Below are positions 10,813-22,642 of a stretch of DNA of 64,000 nt, in pieces (position 1 is the stretch's first letter; every line of letters begins with the position of its first letter). A program made the translations under genes and the position numbers. The notes under the pieces were generated by a model. It saw nothing but the letters and a program-made list of their open reading frames with translations. It was not told the DNA's origin and did not search any database. The DNA is from Gentiana macrophylla (taxonomy: Eukaryota; Streptophyta; Magnoliopsida; Gentianales; Gentianaceae), in contig JAOBSW010000580.1 of the NCBI GenBank assembly GCA_026214975.1, forward strand, positions 1 to 64,000. The letters run 5' to 3'.

Positions 10813-12560
10813 ATGGATAAACACGGTATGCTAGAACCACGTTGATGTGCTCTCTTGATAGATTTGATGAGTATAAGCGTCGAATCGAGGCATATCTTGC
10901 TGCTACTCATGATGAGATGATGGATGTACTAAGCGAAGGACCCTTTGGAGATTACAAAGCGATGTGAGTGGGTAGCGAGCTGAGTACATTCTAAACCAAG
11001 AGAGAATGGAATCTGAAGGCGGGAAAAGAGCAAACCTCAACAACATTGCTATTGATATCATCTCAGAACCTTGGATAGCAATATGTACATGAAAGTCAAA
11101 GATTGCAAGGCGCAAAGGAACTTTGGGATAAGATCCATTAATGTGAAGGCTTGATGCAATAAGAAGAACAAAATCGGTGTGGCGAGAAAAAGGTTTCAAA
11201 AGTTCAAAATGCTACTAATGAAACCATTGAGCAAATGGAGTCAGTTCAATGCAATCTTAGATGAACTTACTCTCTTGAGTGTAAGTTATTCAAAGAGAAG
11301 TAAACACCAAAATCTTGGAAGCTTTACAAGAGATGTTTGGAAAATGAAGGTATTGCAATTGAAGAAATGAAAGTTGCATGAAGAAGACACCTTCAAATTG
11401 TTTCGATCTTAAGGCCTATGAATTTAGCAGAAGCTAGTGCAGGCGAAAGGAAGAGCCAAAGACCACTGCATTGGTTTGCTTCATCATGAAGAAACATCGA
11501 GGAGGGACGAGGATGATATGCTAGATGAAATGCAAGAGCAAATTGCCTCTTGAGCAAGAAAATCAGAATGATGAAAGTGGAAAGGCCCTACAAGAAATTT
11601 CACAAAGAGGCCCTCTTGAAAGAAGGAAAGAAGAACCAAGAAAGATAATGACTATCTATGCTTTCATTGCAGAAGCAGGACACTTGATTTGATTGTCACG
11701 AGTTGAAACAAGGCAAGGAACTTTGATTATCTTTGCTTCCAATTGTGAAAGCTGGACATTTTAGACTGATTGTCGGACCCTCACGAAGACCAAGAGTCAA
11801 CAAAGGAGACATGGCAAAGAAGGCTATGGTTCTTTGAAGATGAATCGAGGATATGAAGTGGAATCGAAAAGAAATGAATCGGATGACCACGGCCTTTAGT
11901 TCTTGATATGGAGGATTATGCTTTGATGGCCAACATGGATGAGGCGAGGAGGTATATACAACCTTGTATCTATAAACACTCCTTTGGAAGTGATTGTGAA
12001 TCAACACTGTGGTTCAAATCCTAAATTCGACAACAATGAGACTTTGGATGCCATCCTTAATCAACTAAGGATAATACAATCTGGTTTATGAGGTTGTGAA
12101 GGTGAAAAAGAGGCTCTTGAGTTAGAAGTTGGAAGATTGAAAAGCTTTGAATTAAGGGTTTTCAAAGGTAAGGAAAAAGATGTTGGGCTGAGAATCGGCA
12201 TAAGTCTGCTTTGAACATCCAGCGACCTCTGAGTCTATTTGAACCACCTTATTCCAATTTGCATACAAATCGGAAAGCCTTATGGAGATAAGCTGGGCTT
12301 GGATTTGGAACTCGGCAATCTAACAAGAGTGGATCGATGGAGTTCTTTGAACCTAGTACGAGGTGGTCCTAAGTTTGTGCTGCACTAGATCCATCTCGAT
12401 AAAATTTCTTTGACTGCGATGTAAAACCAAATGAGAATGCCTCGGGGAAGCAAAATCGGAAGTCTCGAAGTCAACGACTCTAGTGAAAGAATAAATCCAA
12501 AAATGAATTTCTTTGTGCCTTACAAGCCTGCTTGATAGCGGACACTGCTACCAAATCTAT
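10813..12560 (+). pseudogene. gag: SIRE1 gag (frameshifted)
   Basis: The likely start is the ATG at 10813 (MDKHGM), about 100 bp after the PBS. Readable blocks are DRFDEYKRRIEAYLAATHDE (about 10857-10916), typical of SIRE gag N-termini, then a helical capsid-like stretch and two CCHC zinc knuckles. Product: nucleocapsid/capsid protein that packages the RNA in cytoplasmic particles. At least several frameshifts and stops interrupt it, many at GCTG/AGC-like contexts. Confidence 0.75.
11650..11775 (+). other. Two CCHC zinc knuckles of SIRE1 gag
   Basis: The first reads CFHC..AGHLI..C (11659-11697). The second reads CFQ/NC..AGHF..DC (11734-11773), with one extra C between the first two cysteine codons. 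Zinc knuckles bind RNA in the nucleocapsid part of Gag. Paired knuckles are seen in SIRE-type elements. Confidence 0.7.
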
Positions 12561-13400
12561 TTGGACCCACAGGAAGGAAAAAAGCAGAAATATTCAAGAA
12601 TAAGAATCCCAAATCCAAAAATCTTGATCATTCAAGGGATACTTATCTAGGGAAAGGTAGATTGTTCCTGCGATTAATGATTGGAATATTCACACTAATG
12701 CTATAAAGCAGTCAGTATAACCATACTACTAGGGTAAAACCTAGGCAATGGAATGTGGAGGACTTACACAAGACCTCGGTGAGACTCCGTATTATAGGGT
12801 TGTTCTAATAAGCGGCACACTATGGTTATGCAAATGTTTCTAATAACAATAATCATTTCAAAGCGGCATTATGTACCAAAAGGCCGGAAAACATATGTGG
12901 TTCTACACAACCTCTTGTTAGAACTTATGGATGTGTGGAATACATGTATGAACAAAGTATGAACCAAAGTATGACACATTTAGGAGAAGACCTTGTGGAA
13001 ACATACCAAGGGTCATGCTTGCCCTTTGACCACTATGGACCCTAAGCAGGTTTGGGTACCTAAAATACATTAACTTTGTTTTGTAGGGTGTCTAGTACTT
13101 TGGCGGTGGATGTTCGGACACATGACAAAGAATAAGCCTTTGTCTATCAAACTTTGTGGCAAAGATGGTCAAGGGTGAATTTTGGCAACAAAAATACACT
13201 GGTTATACAAGAGGATATGGCACACTTATCGAAATGGATTTACAATCAAGAATGTTGCATATGTGGAAGAATTTGGATTACAACTTCTTGAGCCTTTGGA
13301 CAATTACGTGATATAGGATACAAGGTCACTTTTGACAAAAACAATTGTATTGTCATTAGTGAAAGAGGTGATCAAGTTGTACTGGCTTTGGTGAAGGCAG
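12561..13400 (+). pseudogene. SIRE1 protease region (frameshifted)
   Basis: The retropepsin active-site block (DSGCSGHMT in related copias) is seen as a damaged GCSGHMTKNK-like sequence near 13096-13130. It is followed by NFGN and by NVAYVEE and LCDIGYKVTFDK-like sequence to 13345. The upstream part (12590-12790) is the gag-protease linker and resembles 7305-7480 of fragment C. The enzyme would cut the polyprotein during maturation. Frames change several times. Confidence 0.7.
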
Positions 13401-14345
13401 AACATGTATGTTGTGGATTGGTCTACTGCGATTCGAAACACACTTTGATTGTGCATACCAAATCCGAACTCAATTGGTTATGGAACAAGAAGTTAAATCA
13501 TCTAAATTTTGATGATATTAATCGGTTAGTGAAGAAGAAGTTAGTGGTTGGTTTACACGAGATCACATTCAAGAAGGATGCTATACGTGATGCATGTCGA
13601 CAAGGTAAGCAGAGATAAAGTCAAGTTTCAAGTCAAAGACTAAACAATCAACTAGCAGTGTTGGAGCTTATGCACATGGATCTTTTGGACCAATAACTCC
13701 AACAAGTGTGTGGAGAAAGAAATACACCTTGGTGGTTGTGGATGATTTTTCTAGATACACTTGGGTGATATTCATGAACAAGAAAAGTGAGACACTCCAA
13801 AGCATGCCTAATCTTTTGAAGAGATTACAAAATGAGAGAAAAGTTTATGATCATAAAGATAAGATCGGATCGAGTCTTGAATTTCTCAACAAAGTTATAA
13901 GAGAATATTGTGAGCAGAATGGTGTACTTCATCAACTAACTGCTCTTTGGTACACCTCGGCAAAATGGGAGTTCTTGAAAGAAAAGCAGAGGACATTAAA
14001 AGAAGCAGGAAGAACAATGATTTGTGAAGCATTGCTACTGAAAGATATTGGGCTGAAGCGATGCATCTGACATACTATACACAAAATAGAACATCAGATA
14101 AACAAGAAGGCTGTTTGAAGACACCTTATGAGGTTTGGAATGGAAGGAAACCTAACATATCTATTTCCATCCATTTGGAAGTAAATGTTTTATTCTAAAT
14201 CACAAAATTCATTTGAAGACATTCCAACCAAAATCATATGAAGGTATATTCTTGGGATATTCTTGATCAGTGAGCATTGAAGTCTTGAACAAAGAGTCAC
14301 TAAAACATGAAGAAACAATCCATGTTGTGTTTGATGAACCTAAGT
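13401..14345 (+). pseudogene. SIRE1 integrase (frameshifted)
   Basis: The GAG-pre-integrase zinc finger block is readable in one frame (13443-13613: HTKSELNWLW, KKLNHLNFDDIN, DACRQGKQ). The core follows: MDLFGP-like (about 13672), YTLVVVDDFSRYTWVIFMNKKSE (13721-13790), RSDKGLEFLN-like (about 13862-13890) and EYCEQNGVLHQLTA (13906-13945). The C-terminal part has TPYEVWNGRKPN (14121-14156). The fold is the DDE strand-transfer enzyme that inserts the cDNA. The intervening TPRQNGVVE-type motif is corrupted (13948-13985). Confidence 0.8.
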
Positions 14346-15495
14346 TTCTTTGGAGCGGAAGATGAAGATCATGAACACGCTAAGAATCAACAAGTCAACG
14401 ATCAGTTGTGTTGAAGTTTTGGAAAGATTCAATGACTTAAAAGTTTACGATCGCCCCTCTTTGAACACCCCTGTGACAATATTCTTGATGCAACAAGCTG
14501 AAGCAATTCAGGATCTGTGCCCACCTGTAGAAGAAACTACAGTGAGACCCTCTTGAAGATGATGTTCACGAAAATCAAAATAACCAAAATCCACAATGGT
14601 TAAAGGAATCACCTCTTTGAACAAGTAATTGGCAATGTCTGACAAAGGTGTGAGGACTAGAAGACAAGCTGGAAGCTATGTTTACTTGTTTTCTATCTCA
14701 AATGGAACCTAAAGTTGTTGAAGAAGCAATTTGAGATCAGTTGGATAATTGCTATGCAAGAAGAATTGAATGAATTTGAAAGAAATCAAGTTTGGACACT
14801 AGTTGAAAGGCCAAGTCATGCAAATATCATTGGTTCTAAATGGGTATCTGAGGAATAAACTTGATGAATCTGGTACCATTGTTAGAAATAAGGCCGAGAC
14901 TAGTTGCAAAGGCTATTCTCAGCGAAGGAATAGATTTTGATGAGACTTATACTGTTGCAAGATTGGAAGCTATCAGTTATTTTTGGCACATCTTTGCATA
15001 CAAGAACTTCAAAGTATATCAAATGGATGTCAAGAGTGCATTTTTGAATGGTATCCTAGAGGAGGAAGTGTATGTTGACAACCTCCTGGATTTGAAGTTA
15101 AAGATCAAGAAGATAAAGTGTATAGACTCAACAAAGCACTTTATGGATTGAAACAAGCACAGAGCATGGTATGAGACTCTATCTCAATTCTTGGTGGACA
15201 ATGGTTTTACAAAAAGGACCATTGACAAGACACTTTTGAGAATCGAGTGAAGGGGCGACACCTGCTTTGGTACAAATTTATGTTGATGACATAATTTTTG
15301 GCTCACGAAAATGACTCACTTTGTGAAAAGTTTGCAAATCTAATGAAAAGCAAATTCCAAATGAGTATGATGGGAGAGATGAATTACTTTTTGGGATTGC
15401 AAGTCAAACAAATGAAGGATGGAATCTTCATTCATCAAACCAAGTACACCAAGGAGTTCTTTGAAGAAATTTGGTATGGAAAGCTTGACTAAGAG
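14346..15495 (+). pseudogene. SIRE1 reverse transcriptase (frameshifted)
   Basis: Motifs in order: MQEELNEFERNQVWTLV (about 14756-14805), NIIGSKW (14824-14844), ARLVAK-like with EGIDFDETY (14885-14955), [23 protein letters not shown] (15008-15077), LYGLKQA-like (15138-15160) and the catalytic YVDDIIFG (YVDD codons at 15279-15290). Then FANLMKSKFQMSMMGEMNYFLGLQV in an open frame (15298-15492). The two catalytic aspartates are intact. Copies element RNA into cDNA. Several frameshifts break the ORF. Confidence 0.85.
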
Positions 15496-16202
15496 TTCAA
15501 CTCCTATGAGTACAAATATTAAATTTGAATGAAGATAAAGAAGGCAAAGATGTTGATCGGACCTTGTACAAAAGGATGATAGGCGATCTCTTTGTACCTC
15601 TTGCCCTTGTGAGACTGATATATCCTTTCTTTGTAGAGTGTTTGTGCAAGATTTCAATCTAAACCTAAAGAAAGTCATTTAGAGTGCGATTAAGAGAATT
15701 CTCAAGTATCTTAAAGAGACCTTGGGAGTAGGAATATGGTATTCAAGGAAGGAAGCTTCAAAGTAATATCCTACTCAGATTACGATTATCTTTGGTTGCA
15801 AGATTGATAGAAAAAGTACCTCGAGGGAACTTGTCGAGTTAATGGGAAATAAGTGGTCTCTGGTTTAGCAAGAAGCAATTCTATTTCAACTTCCTTCTTG
15901 AAATTTGAATACATTCTTCTTTGGAAGTTCTTTGTGCCACGAGTACTATAGTTAAGACAACAATTAAGGGATTATGGAATTGAAGAAAGGAAATTCCAAT
16001 CATGTGTGACAACACAAGTGCAATTGCAATCATGAGAAAATCTGTTTTGCATTCAAGAACCAAGCACATTGATGTGAGACATCATTTTATAAGAGATCAT
16101 GTTGAAAAGAAAGATGTGGTGGTTACATACATTCTCTTGAAGATCAACTTTGATATTTTCACTAAACCACTTAGCGGTGAAAGATTTGCCAAATTAAGGT
16201 GA
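15496..16202 (+). pseudogene. SIRE1 RNase H and pol end
   Basis: Readable blocks are a damaged SDYA...GCKIDRKST sequence (about 15775-15820) and the C-terminal MCDNTSAIAIMRKSV, HSRTKHIDVRHHFIRDHVEKK and FTKPLSGERFAKLR (16002-16199) with stop at 16200-16202. These are the usual copia RNase H and pol-end motifs. The odd insert at the DYA site is shared base for base with SIRE2 (about 25497-25515). Confidence 0.8.
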
Positions 16203-16869
16203 ACTTGGAATTATAAAGATTGGTGATGTCAATGGTGTCTTGGAATTCACCAAGGGATTAGTCTTTGCTATGTTGGGTGAGCTCACTTAGCAGATTAGTC
16301 ATTAGTATCAACAATTCCATGTACTTATGTTTGGACAATTGAGCAAATGAGGTTGCCAGGGAGTTGGTCTTTGTCATGTTGGGTGAGCTCACTTGCGGAT
16401 CGGTCATTGGTATTAAACCTCATCTTGTATTATCAATTGAACAAAACAAGAAGAAAACAAGGATCAATGAGTACTCTTATCGTAATTTCTTTGAAGCCTA
16501 CTTATCAGTGATTCTTGAAGGCACCTGTTTGAGGATACCTGCTTGAAGGAACTTTACTCGATCAATGTTATTAAAGTCAAAAGCATATTGGCGGGATATT
16601 TATTTTATCCATTATTACCGCAGTTAAACCATCCAGCGATTTACAAGCGTTATGGAGGAGTAATGGACCACGTGTCAAAAACGACATTTAATCAGATTTA
16701 ATCGTGGTTACCTCGATATGCGTGCATTGGCGGTTTCAACTACCCCTTGTCTATATAATCGGTATTACATAGCAGATTCACCACTTGCAATTTACGCTTT
16801 ATTTGGCAAAATCTACATCGTGTGAACACAGATTTAAAGAGCAATTTTCTTCATCCTTTTCCTACTTCA
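16203..16869 (+). other. SIRE1 spacer between pol and env-like region
   Basis: No ORF of note. It contains an imperfect direct repeat of about 58 bp (16255-16313 and 16359-16418) sharing ATGTTGGGTGAGCTCACTT, and a TATA box at 16752-16759 located 118 bp before the first ATG of the next region. Confidence 0.6.
16752..16759 (+). promoter_or_regulatory. Possible internal TATA box upstream of env-like ORF (SIRE1)
   Basis: TATATAAT, 118 bp upstream of the ATG at 16870. SIRE2 has TATATAAA 117 bp upstream of its corresponding ATG. Equal spacing in two diverged elements suggests a promoter for a separate env-like mRNA. Confidence 0.45.
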
Positions 16870-19800
16870 ATGGCGGAAAAGATTGAGAGTTCAAATCGAA
16901 TCAAGCCAAAGTGTAAGAGGCTATGTTGTTGATGCAAATCAAGCAGTGGCCATTAATATAGGTCGAAGAATAAGAAGATTTGCGGAATTGGAGAATATAC
17001 TCAACATCAGTTAGAAGCGATATCATACACCAATGTTATTGATTTACGGAAGAATATGGTTATAGAAGAAAGCTGAAGCTTTCAAAACCACTTGTGAATG
17101 GTGAGGAGCTTGTAATCTCCTCGGTCTGCTTTGAGACAAGTGTTTGGTTTTGAAGAGGTTGTTGATGGTTGAGTCAATCTGAAGCTATGGGATTGGACAA
17201 GATGGCTTTTGTAGATCGAGATCAAGGCGAAGCAACTATCAAATCGATTACTAGGCATCATTTGCAAAAACATTGGTATTGAATATAGTCTGCTTTGAGC
17301 AAGCTCCTTGCAAAAGAACATACTTGGGCTAGTTGGCGGTATGGATACTCTATCGGGACCCAGATAGGCGATGATTATCATCTGGGAGCATGAAGTTTGG
17401 TGGGCTAGGTACTTTATTCATTATATGAAGAAAGTTGCGAAGGAGGACAAACTAGGAAAAGGAAATCAAAGGCCTTACCCTTAGGTTTGATGATTGAGAC
17501 CTGCTTTGAATCACTTGGAGGTTCGACCTTGAACCGATTGACATAAATCAGTCCGGATACAAAAGGAGATTGATTATGCAATTCTGGACTTGATGATGAT
17601 GAAGAGATTCTTTGGAGAGGCTGCGATGATAATGATGATGGAGATGATGGTGATCTCTTTGGTGGTGGCGAGTTCGACAAACCAAGAAGATATCCATCAA
17701 ACTCTTTGCACCAAAGAAAGCTATTTGGAAGAGGAAGAAGAGTGCGATGTTAGAAAGACTACGAAGTCTTGAAATCAAAAGAACAAGAAAGAAAGCAGCC
17801 TGGTGGTGATGAGAGTGTGAGGTCAAGTGGAGATTCTTGACCTGCTTTGTGGCTTCAAGAAAAAGCTGTTGGAGAAATTTTTAGAGAACAACGAGAAGGA
17901 AGCTAGTAGAAAAGAAAATTGACTAGAAAAGTTGATGATGATGAACCCCTATCAAGAGGATGAAGGAGGTTGCCAAAAAAAAATATGGCAAGGGAAAGAG
18001 TTAAAAAACTTGGAAGCTCAAAGAGTCAGAGGAAGCACAAGTAGAAGAGGAAGAAGAAATTTGTTGAGGTGAGCCTCTAACTATCATTCCACGGTTGTTA
18101 TCGGTGATTCCTCAAATGAAGAAGTTATCAAATCTCACGATCTTTGAGCAGGTTGTTTTTGAGCAATGCAGAGGATGTCTGGCCGATCTCACGACCTGTA
18201 CTCTGCTGTAGTATCCTTTGAAGAACCACGACAAAACTTTGAACTGAACTGCTTGTGGTGGTTGGTGAGGTGATTGGAGACTTGGTTGAAGAACACTGCA
18301 AATTTGGCAATAGTTCGGGGGAAGAAGCGTCTGCTTGCTAACCTGCTTGATGAGCATGTAAGTCGGAGGGAACCAAGTGTGATCTGAGATGGAAGTAGTA
18401 GGTACAAATGTACAATCACGACAACTCTTGACTTTCAAACATCTGTAGAAGATACCATGAATCTGCTTGTTGGAACCTTTGGAAGTCAACAAGCTCTGGA
18501 AGCTGCTCCAGGAGATCTTTCATGCCATTTGAAAGGCATGTGAAAAGAGCAAGAAAAGCCGAAAGTATGTGGATCCCAAACTTGACAAATTCTTTGATTA
18601 TTTTCAATGGAAGTTTGGGTTCTACAAAGACAAAAACAATTTGCTCAACCAATGATGATTTTGAAGAATGGGTTTTTGACAAGTTGGGAGTGGAAAACTT
18701 CTTTGGATCGATTGATACAACCTTCTTTGCAATCAAGGCGATGGATCATTTGATGAGCAACGAAGGAGGAGGGTATCAAATTTAGAGATCAAGAGATGAG
18801 TCTTGATGATTCTTCTTCATCATCGAGGATAGTAGAGAGATTTTTCCCTACGGACCGAGGAGAATCAAGTGAAATTTGCACTAACACATGTACCATCGCG
18901 CCTGTGATCCGCGATCTTTGGTAGATCTCTTTGAGGGTCGTGATTGGAGAAATGGATGAGGATCTACAAGATCTCACCATGGATGACCTAGAAGCAATAA
19001 TCAGGAATTACATTGAGTCTTTGGTAAGGGTGGTGATGAACCTAGCACATTTCATGTTGTAGAGCCCTCTTGCACAACTTTGAAGATGTCTGAGAATCTT
19101 GATTTGGATGTGGAAAGGACCAGCGACTTGATGAACCAAGTGTTAGTTACGAGGAATCCATTGAATATCAAAGTGGATTTGACATTGAAGGTACTCGACT
19201 CAGCTGCCATCATCACGCACAAGATTGGCATTCTTTGAAGGTTTCAAGTGGATAATACCAATATATTCAATCCTGACAAATTGAAGAGGAGAGTGCAGAG
19301 TTCTTTGGGGTACAAGCGGCTTTGCACAAAGGTTGGAGCAGGAGAGTGCAGTGCTTTGAGTCTCAAGCGACACACTGGACACGAGGTTGGAACAAACTTT
19401 GGGTTTTGGAGAAACCCCTGTTGTTGATGAGGCTTTGTAGTAGAGAACTCTTTGGAGCCAAATCCTTTGTAGGGAAGGATAGTCGTGAGGCTAGCATTAA
19501 TGAGGATGAGCATTTCTTTGGACTATGACTACAATGATGAAGAATTTCAAATTTTTGGAGAAGAAGAATTTGTTGAAGAACACACACAAGATCTATCCTT
19601 GAAGATGTTCTTGGTGCAATGGTTGAGAAGGACCTCCCCTGCTTTGGGAGAGATATGAGTAGAGCCATGGTCATCGGTGGACAATGAGGCACAATATAGA
19701 GTTGAGAACTGGCTTGATGGATCTCTTGATAGTAGAATGGCAGTGGAGTGCCAATTGAAGTTGTCAATGAGTTAAAAGCGTATGAAATGACATACATGTG

Positions 19801-20760
19801 ATTAAGAACTCAATTGGAATGAGCAAACAGAATTTGAAGAAGCGATGAAGATGGTAAATGAAAGCAGACAATCTGTGACACGGTTGCTTCAAACTTTGCT
19901 TCCACTCAAAATGCTATGAATGATATGATATATGATGTAAGATATATCAAGCAAGGAACACACCTTGAAGGACAAGTTTTGAAAGATCAACTTTCATCCA
20001 TTCATCAAAAACTTGACAAACTTCTTTTGAAGGCTGCTTGAGCTCTCTTCTTTGCACAACAACTCTTTGTGCTGATCCCAAATTCTTGAAAGGATCATGG
20101 TGGAAGAGACCACGCAATCAAGGATTACTTCACTTGATACTAGAAGCTGGAACAATGGCGGAGTCAATTACGAGTGATAGTATCACGAGGAAGCTATTCA
20201 TGGCCTCATCTCACGTTTTGTTGATGATGTCACTAAGGAAGAGGGCCAATCAATTTGCGACAAAGGAGAGGCTGCTAGACTCTTTTGCAGAGAAGAGATG
20301 GTGATGATACAAATGCTTTTAGGCAACTTTGCACACTGGCGATTGCAGCTCAGCGATGATCTCTTATCACGCAGTACAAGAAAGAGTTTCATATGAAGGA
20401 GACCACTATCGTGACATGGGATTTCATGAAGGTCTTAACTCCTTCTTGAGTTTGAAGTTTTGGGAGGCAAGGATTAAAGCTTTAGAGCAAATACGGAGGT
20501 AGAAGAAGTAGCAAAGGTGAAAAGGTCTTTGCCAATTACAAAAGCAAAAGATTCTTTGAATGAATTTAAGGAATTTGTATATGAAGTTTGGCCGGGGTGA
20601 ATCGAGATCAATCTTGTCTGCTGAAGCATGGAATTGGTGGAAACAAGTCAATTCTTATATTGACTTTACACTAATTGAGAATGAATGGATGATTGAAATG
20701 ATAGAAGAGATCGAGAGCTTATCGAGAGCAAAGTGAGAAGGCTAGACAAGAAGAGAGAAG
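16870..20760 (+). pseudogene. SIRE1 env-like third region (frameshifted)
   Basis: Starts at ATG 16870 (MAEKIESSN). Readable stretches are YTQHQLEAISYTNVIDLRKN (about 17000-17058), an Asp/Glu-rich segment (17591-17680), Lys/Glu-rich linkers (17940-18060) and a helical, probably coiled-coil C-terminal part (IKQGTHLEGQVLKDQLSSIHQKLDKLL, about 19946-20026; shown only for orientation). Position after pol is that of the env-like ORF of SIRE elements. No signal peptide or membrane segment can be recognised in the broken frames, so an envelope function is not shown. Confidence 0.6.
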
Positions 20761-20916
20761 AGACAATAGATCGACTACTTTTCACTTTGTTTATCTTTGT
20801 TGTATCTAGTTGTAATAGCTTGTGAACAAATATTTATAATGAGAATTGGTGAATTTGTTACATTTGTGTTTTTATCTTTTGCTTTCTTGATTAGGTGAGG
20901 GTAGTGGCATCATCAC

Positions 20917-20929
20917 CAAAAGGGGAAAT
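20917..20929 (+). promoter_or_regulatory. Polypurine tract of SIRE1
   Basis: AAAAGGGGAAAT-type tract directly before the TG of the 3' LTR (20930). SIRE2 has the same arrangement (29832-29844). Plus-strand priming site. Confidence 0.8.
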
Positions 20930-22642
20930 TGTTGGACTTATTTCTTAGTTTGGATGATGAATGCCATACTAGCATTGTTATAGTGCAAAGGCAAAAGATG
21001 TCTAGATAAAATGTATAGGTTTATTAGAGTTTGATTCATAAATAGGTTTGATCAAACAAGCCTTTGTAAAAGGCTTCTTGTTGTTTATCGTGATTGGTGG
21101 TCTAGAGTCGATAGGGTAAATATGTCGATGGAGACTTGTCGAGGAACCTCTTGAAGGCGAAAGAAAGGTGAGGTTCAAACTCGATAAATGAAGGCTAAGG
21201 GATCAAACTTAGTATTTAATGTCAAGGATATGGAATCAGTATTTAGGCAAGTCTGTGATGACCTAAAAGCGATTACATATACCTTAATAATAGAAAAGTC
21301 TAAGTTCCACAAGTTGGATGATGTTTGGAACTTAGTTATATTTAAAATGATGTAATCTAACTTCACAAATAAAAGTTGGATACAAGGAATCATTTGCATT
21401 ATATTTTGAGACAAAAATATGATGTTCGTGATGATTAGTTTCTGATGAGACTAATGAAACTTTCTTTGATATATACCTCGATTAATTCAAGATTATTGGA
21501 AAGTTACATGGATAAAACGACCAACTACCTCGACTTATCAAGCAAATCAAAGGTGAGATTAAAAAGGCGTTAGGATGATCCATATTTTTATCCATTGGAT
21601 ACAAGTCAAAGGGTGCCTGATTTGCCTTTGTCAAAAAGTAATCTGGCGAGTGTCGATCCACATGAATAGTGTGAGAATGTAGTGAGGATGGGACAAATAC
21701 AAAGGCAGTCACATTTGAATTTCAAATTCAAGTCACATGCATTCCTACCTATAAATAGAGGACTTTCAACTCAAGAAGAAGATGATGAATTTTGGGAATA
21801 AACTTCAAGTGATAACATTGGTGAAAAACACCTGCTTTGAACTTCTTGAGCTTAAAAATTTGCTTGATCTAGTTATTTTCTTCAAGTGCATTACGTGTTC
21901 AAGTTGCATCAAGCATACACACTTGAAGGCGCAGGCTCTTGATTATATCATCTAATCAAAAGCTGCTGCATTGAATCATTTACTTGATTCAATCTTTATT
22001 TTATAAAGAACACTCTTGAAAACGATGAAGCATCTGTTTGAGTGTGTGGCTGTTGTTTGTGGTGGAAGTGGTGAAGAGGCAATTCTACCCTTCAAGGACC
22101 CGGTGGAAGACTCGGGAGCTGACAATCCTACTGTTCCCGATTTTGAGTTTGTGAAGCCATAGTTATTGGTGAAGGACAAGCAACCTAGGATTCTTTGTAA
22201 CAGATAACTCAAAGATCTACAGTGAATTTCCTCCAACATCACGGGGAGAAGAGTGGGCGTCGAGGATTACATCACTGGAACCACTATAAAAATCTCTCTA
22301 CTTACTACTTTGCATTTACTTTGCACTTAGTCATTATTCATATCAACTTTCTTGAATCTAACAATTGAAATCACACACATACACTCTGAGTATCTAATAC
22401 TTAGTAACATATTTAACAACAAGTAATAAGGCTTAATTTTGATATTATTCATTTGCACAAATTCAGCAAAGTGAGCTAATCGGTGAACTCTTGTTTTATC
22501 GGCCAGGCTCTTTGAGGTCTCAGCGGAACTCTTGAAGTATCGGTGATTTCTTTGAAATGTTGGAATTTATTAACTCAAAGTTTTAAGTGTTAAGTTTATT
22601 CCACCCCCCTCTAAACTTAACTAAAGCCTTTTCAAAGGACCA
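20930..22642 (+). repeat. SIRE1 3' LTR (about 1.71 kb)
   Basis: Matches 9008-10706 along its length; starts TGTTGG, TATA box at 21749-21758. The end is near GGACCAC at 22642, where the terminal CA is disturbed, so the last few bases are uncertain. No matching 5-bp target duplication with the left flank (GAACT at 9003-9007) is visible. Confidence 0.85.
21749..21758 (+). promoter_or_regulatory. TATA box of SIRE1 3' LTR
   Basis: CTATAAATAG, identical to the box at 9813-9822 of the 5' LTR. Confidence 0.7.

Larger units (their letters stand above)
9008..22642 (+). mobile_element. SIRE1: nearly complete Ty1/copia element of SIRE/Maximus type
   Basis: Two LTRs of about 1.7 kb (9008-10706 and 20930-22642) enclose a tRNA-iMet PBS, gag with zinc knuckles, protease, integrase, RT, RNase H, a long env-like third region and a polypurine tract, in the copia order PR-INT-RT-RH. 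The 13.6-kb length and the extra 3' region fit the SIRE/Maximus lineage. The LTRs are identical over long stretches, and differences cluster in short motif-specific spots, so the insertion may be young. Target duplications cannot be matched: the left flank is copia fragment C, the right flank is unrelated. Confidence 0.85.

Noticed and set aside
18112..18492. 126-codon minus-strand ORF, and the ORF at 19363-19797
   Set aside because: Both are antisense to the SIRE1 env-like region and rich in Ser/Leu/His as expected of shadow frames.
16870..20760. True viral envelope gene
   Set aside because: Only position supports it. No signal peptide, membrane span or cysteine pattern could be read in the broken frames, so it is called env-like only.
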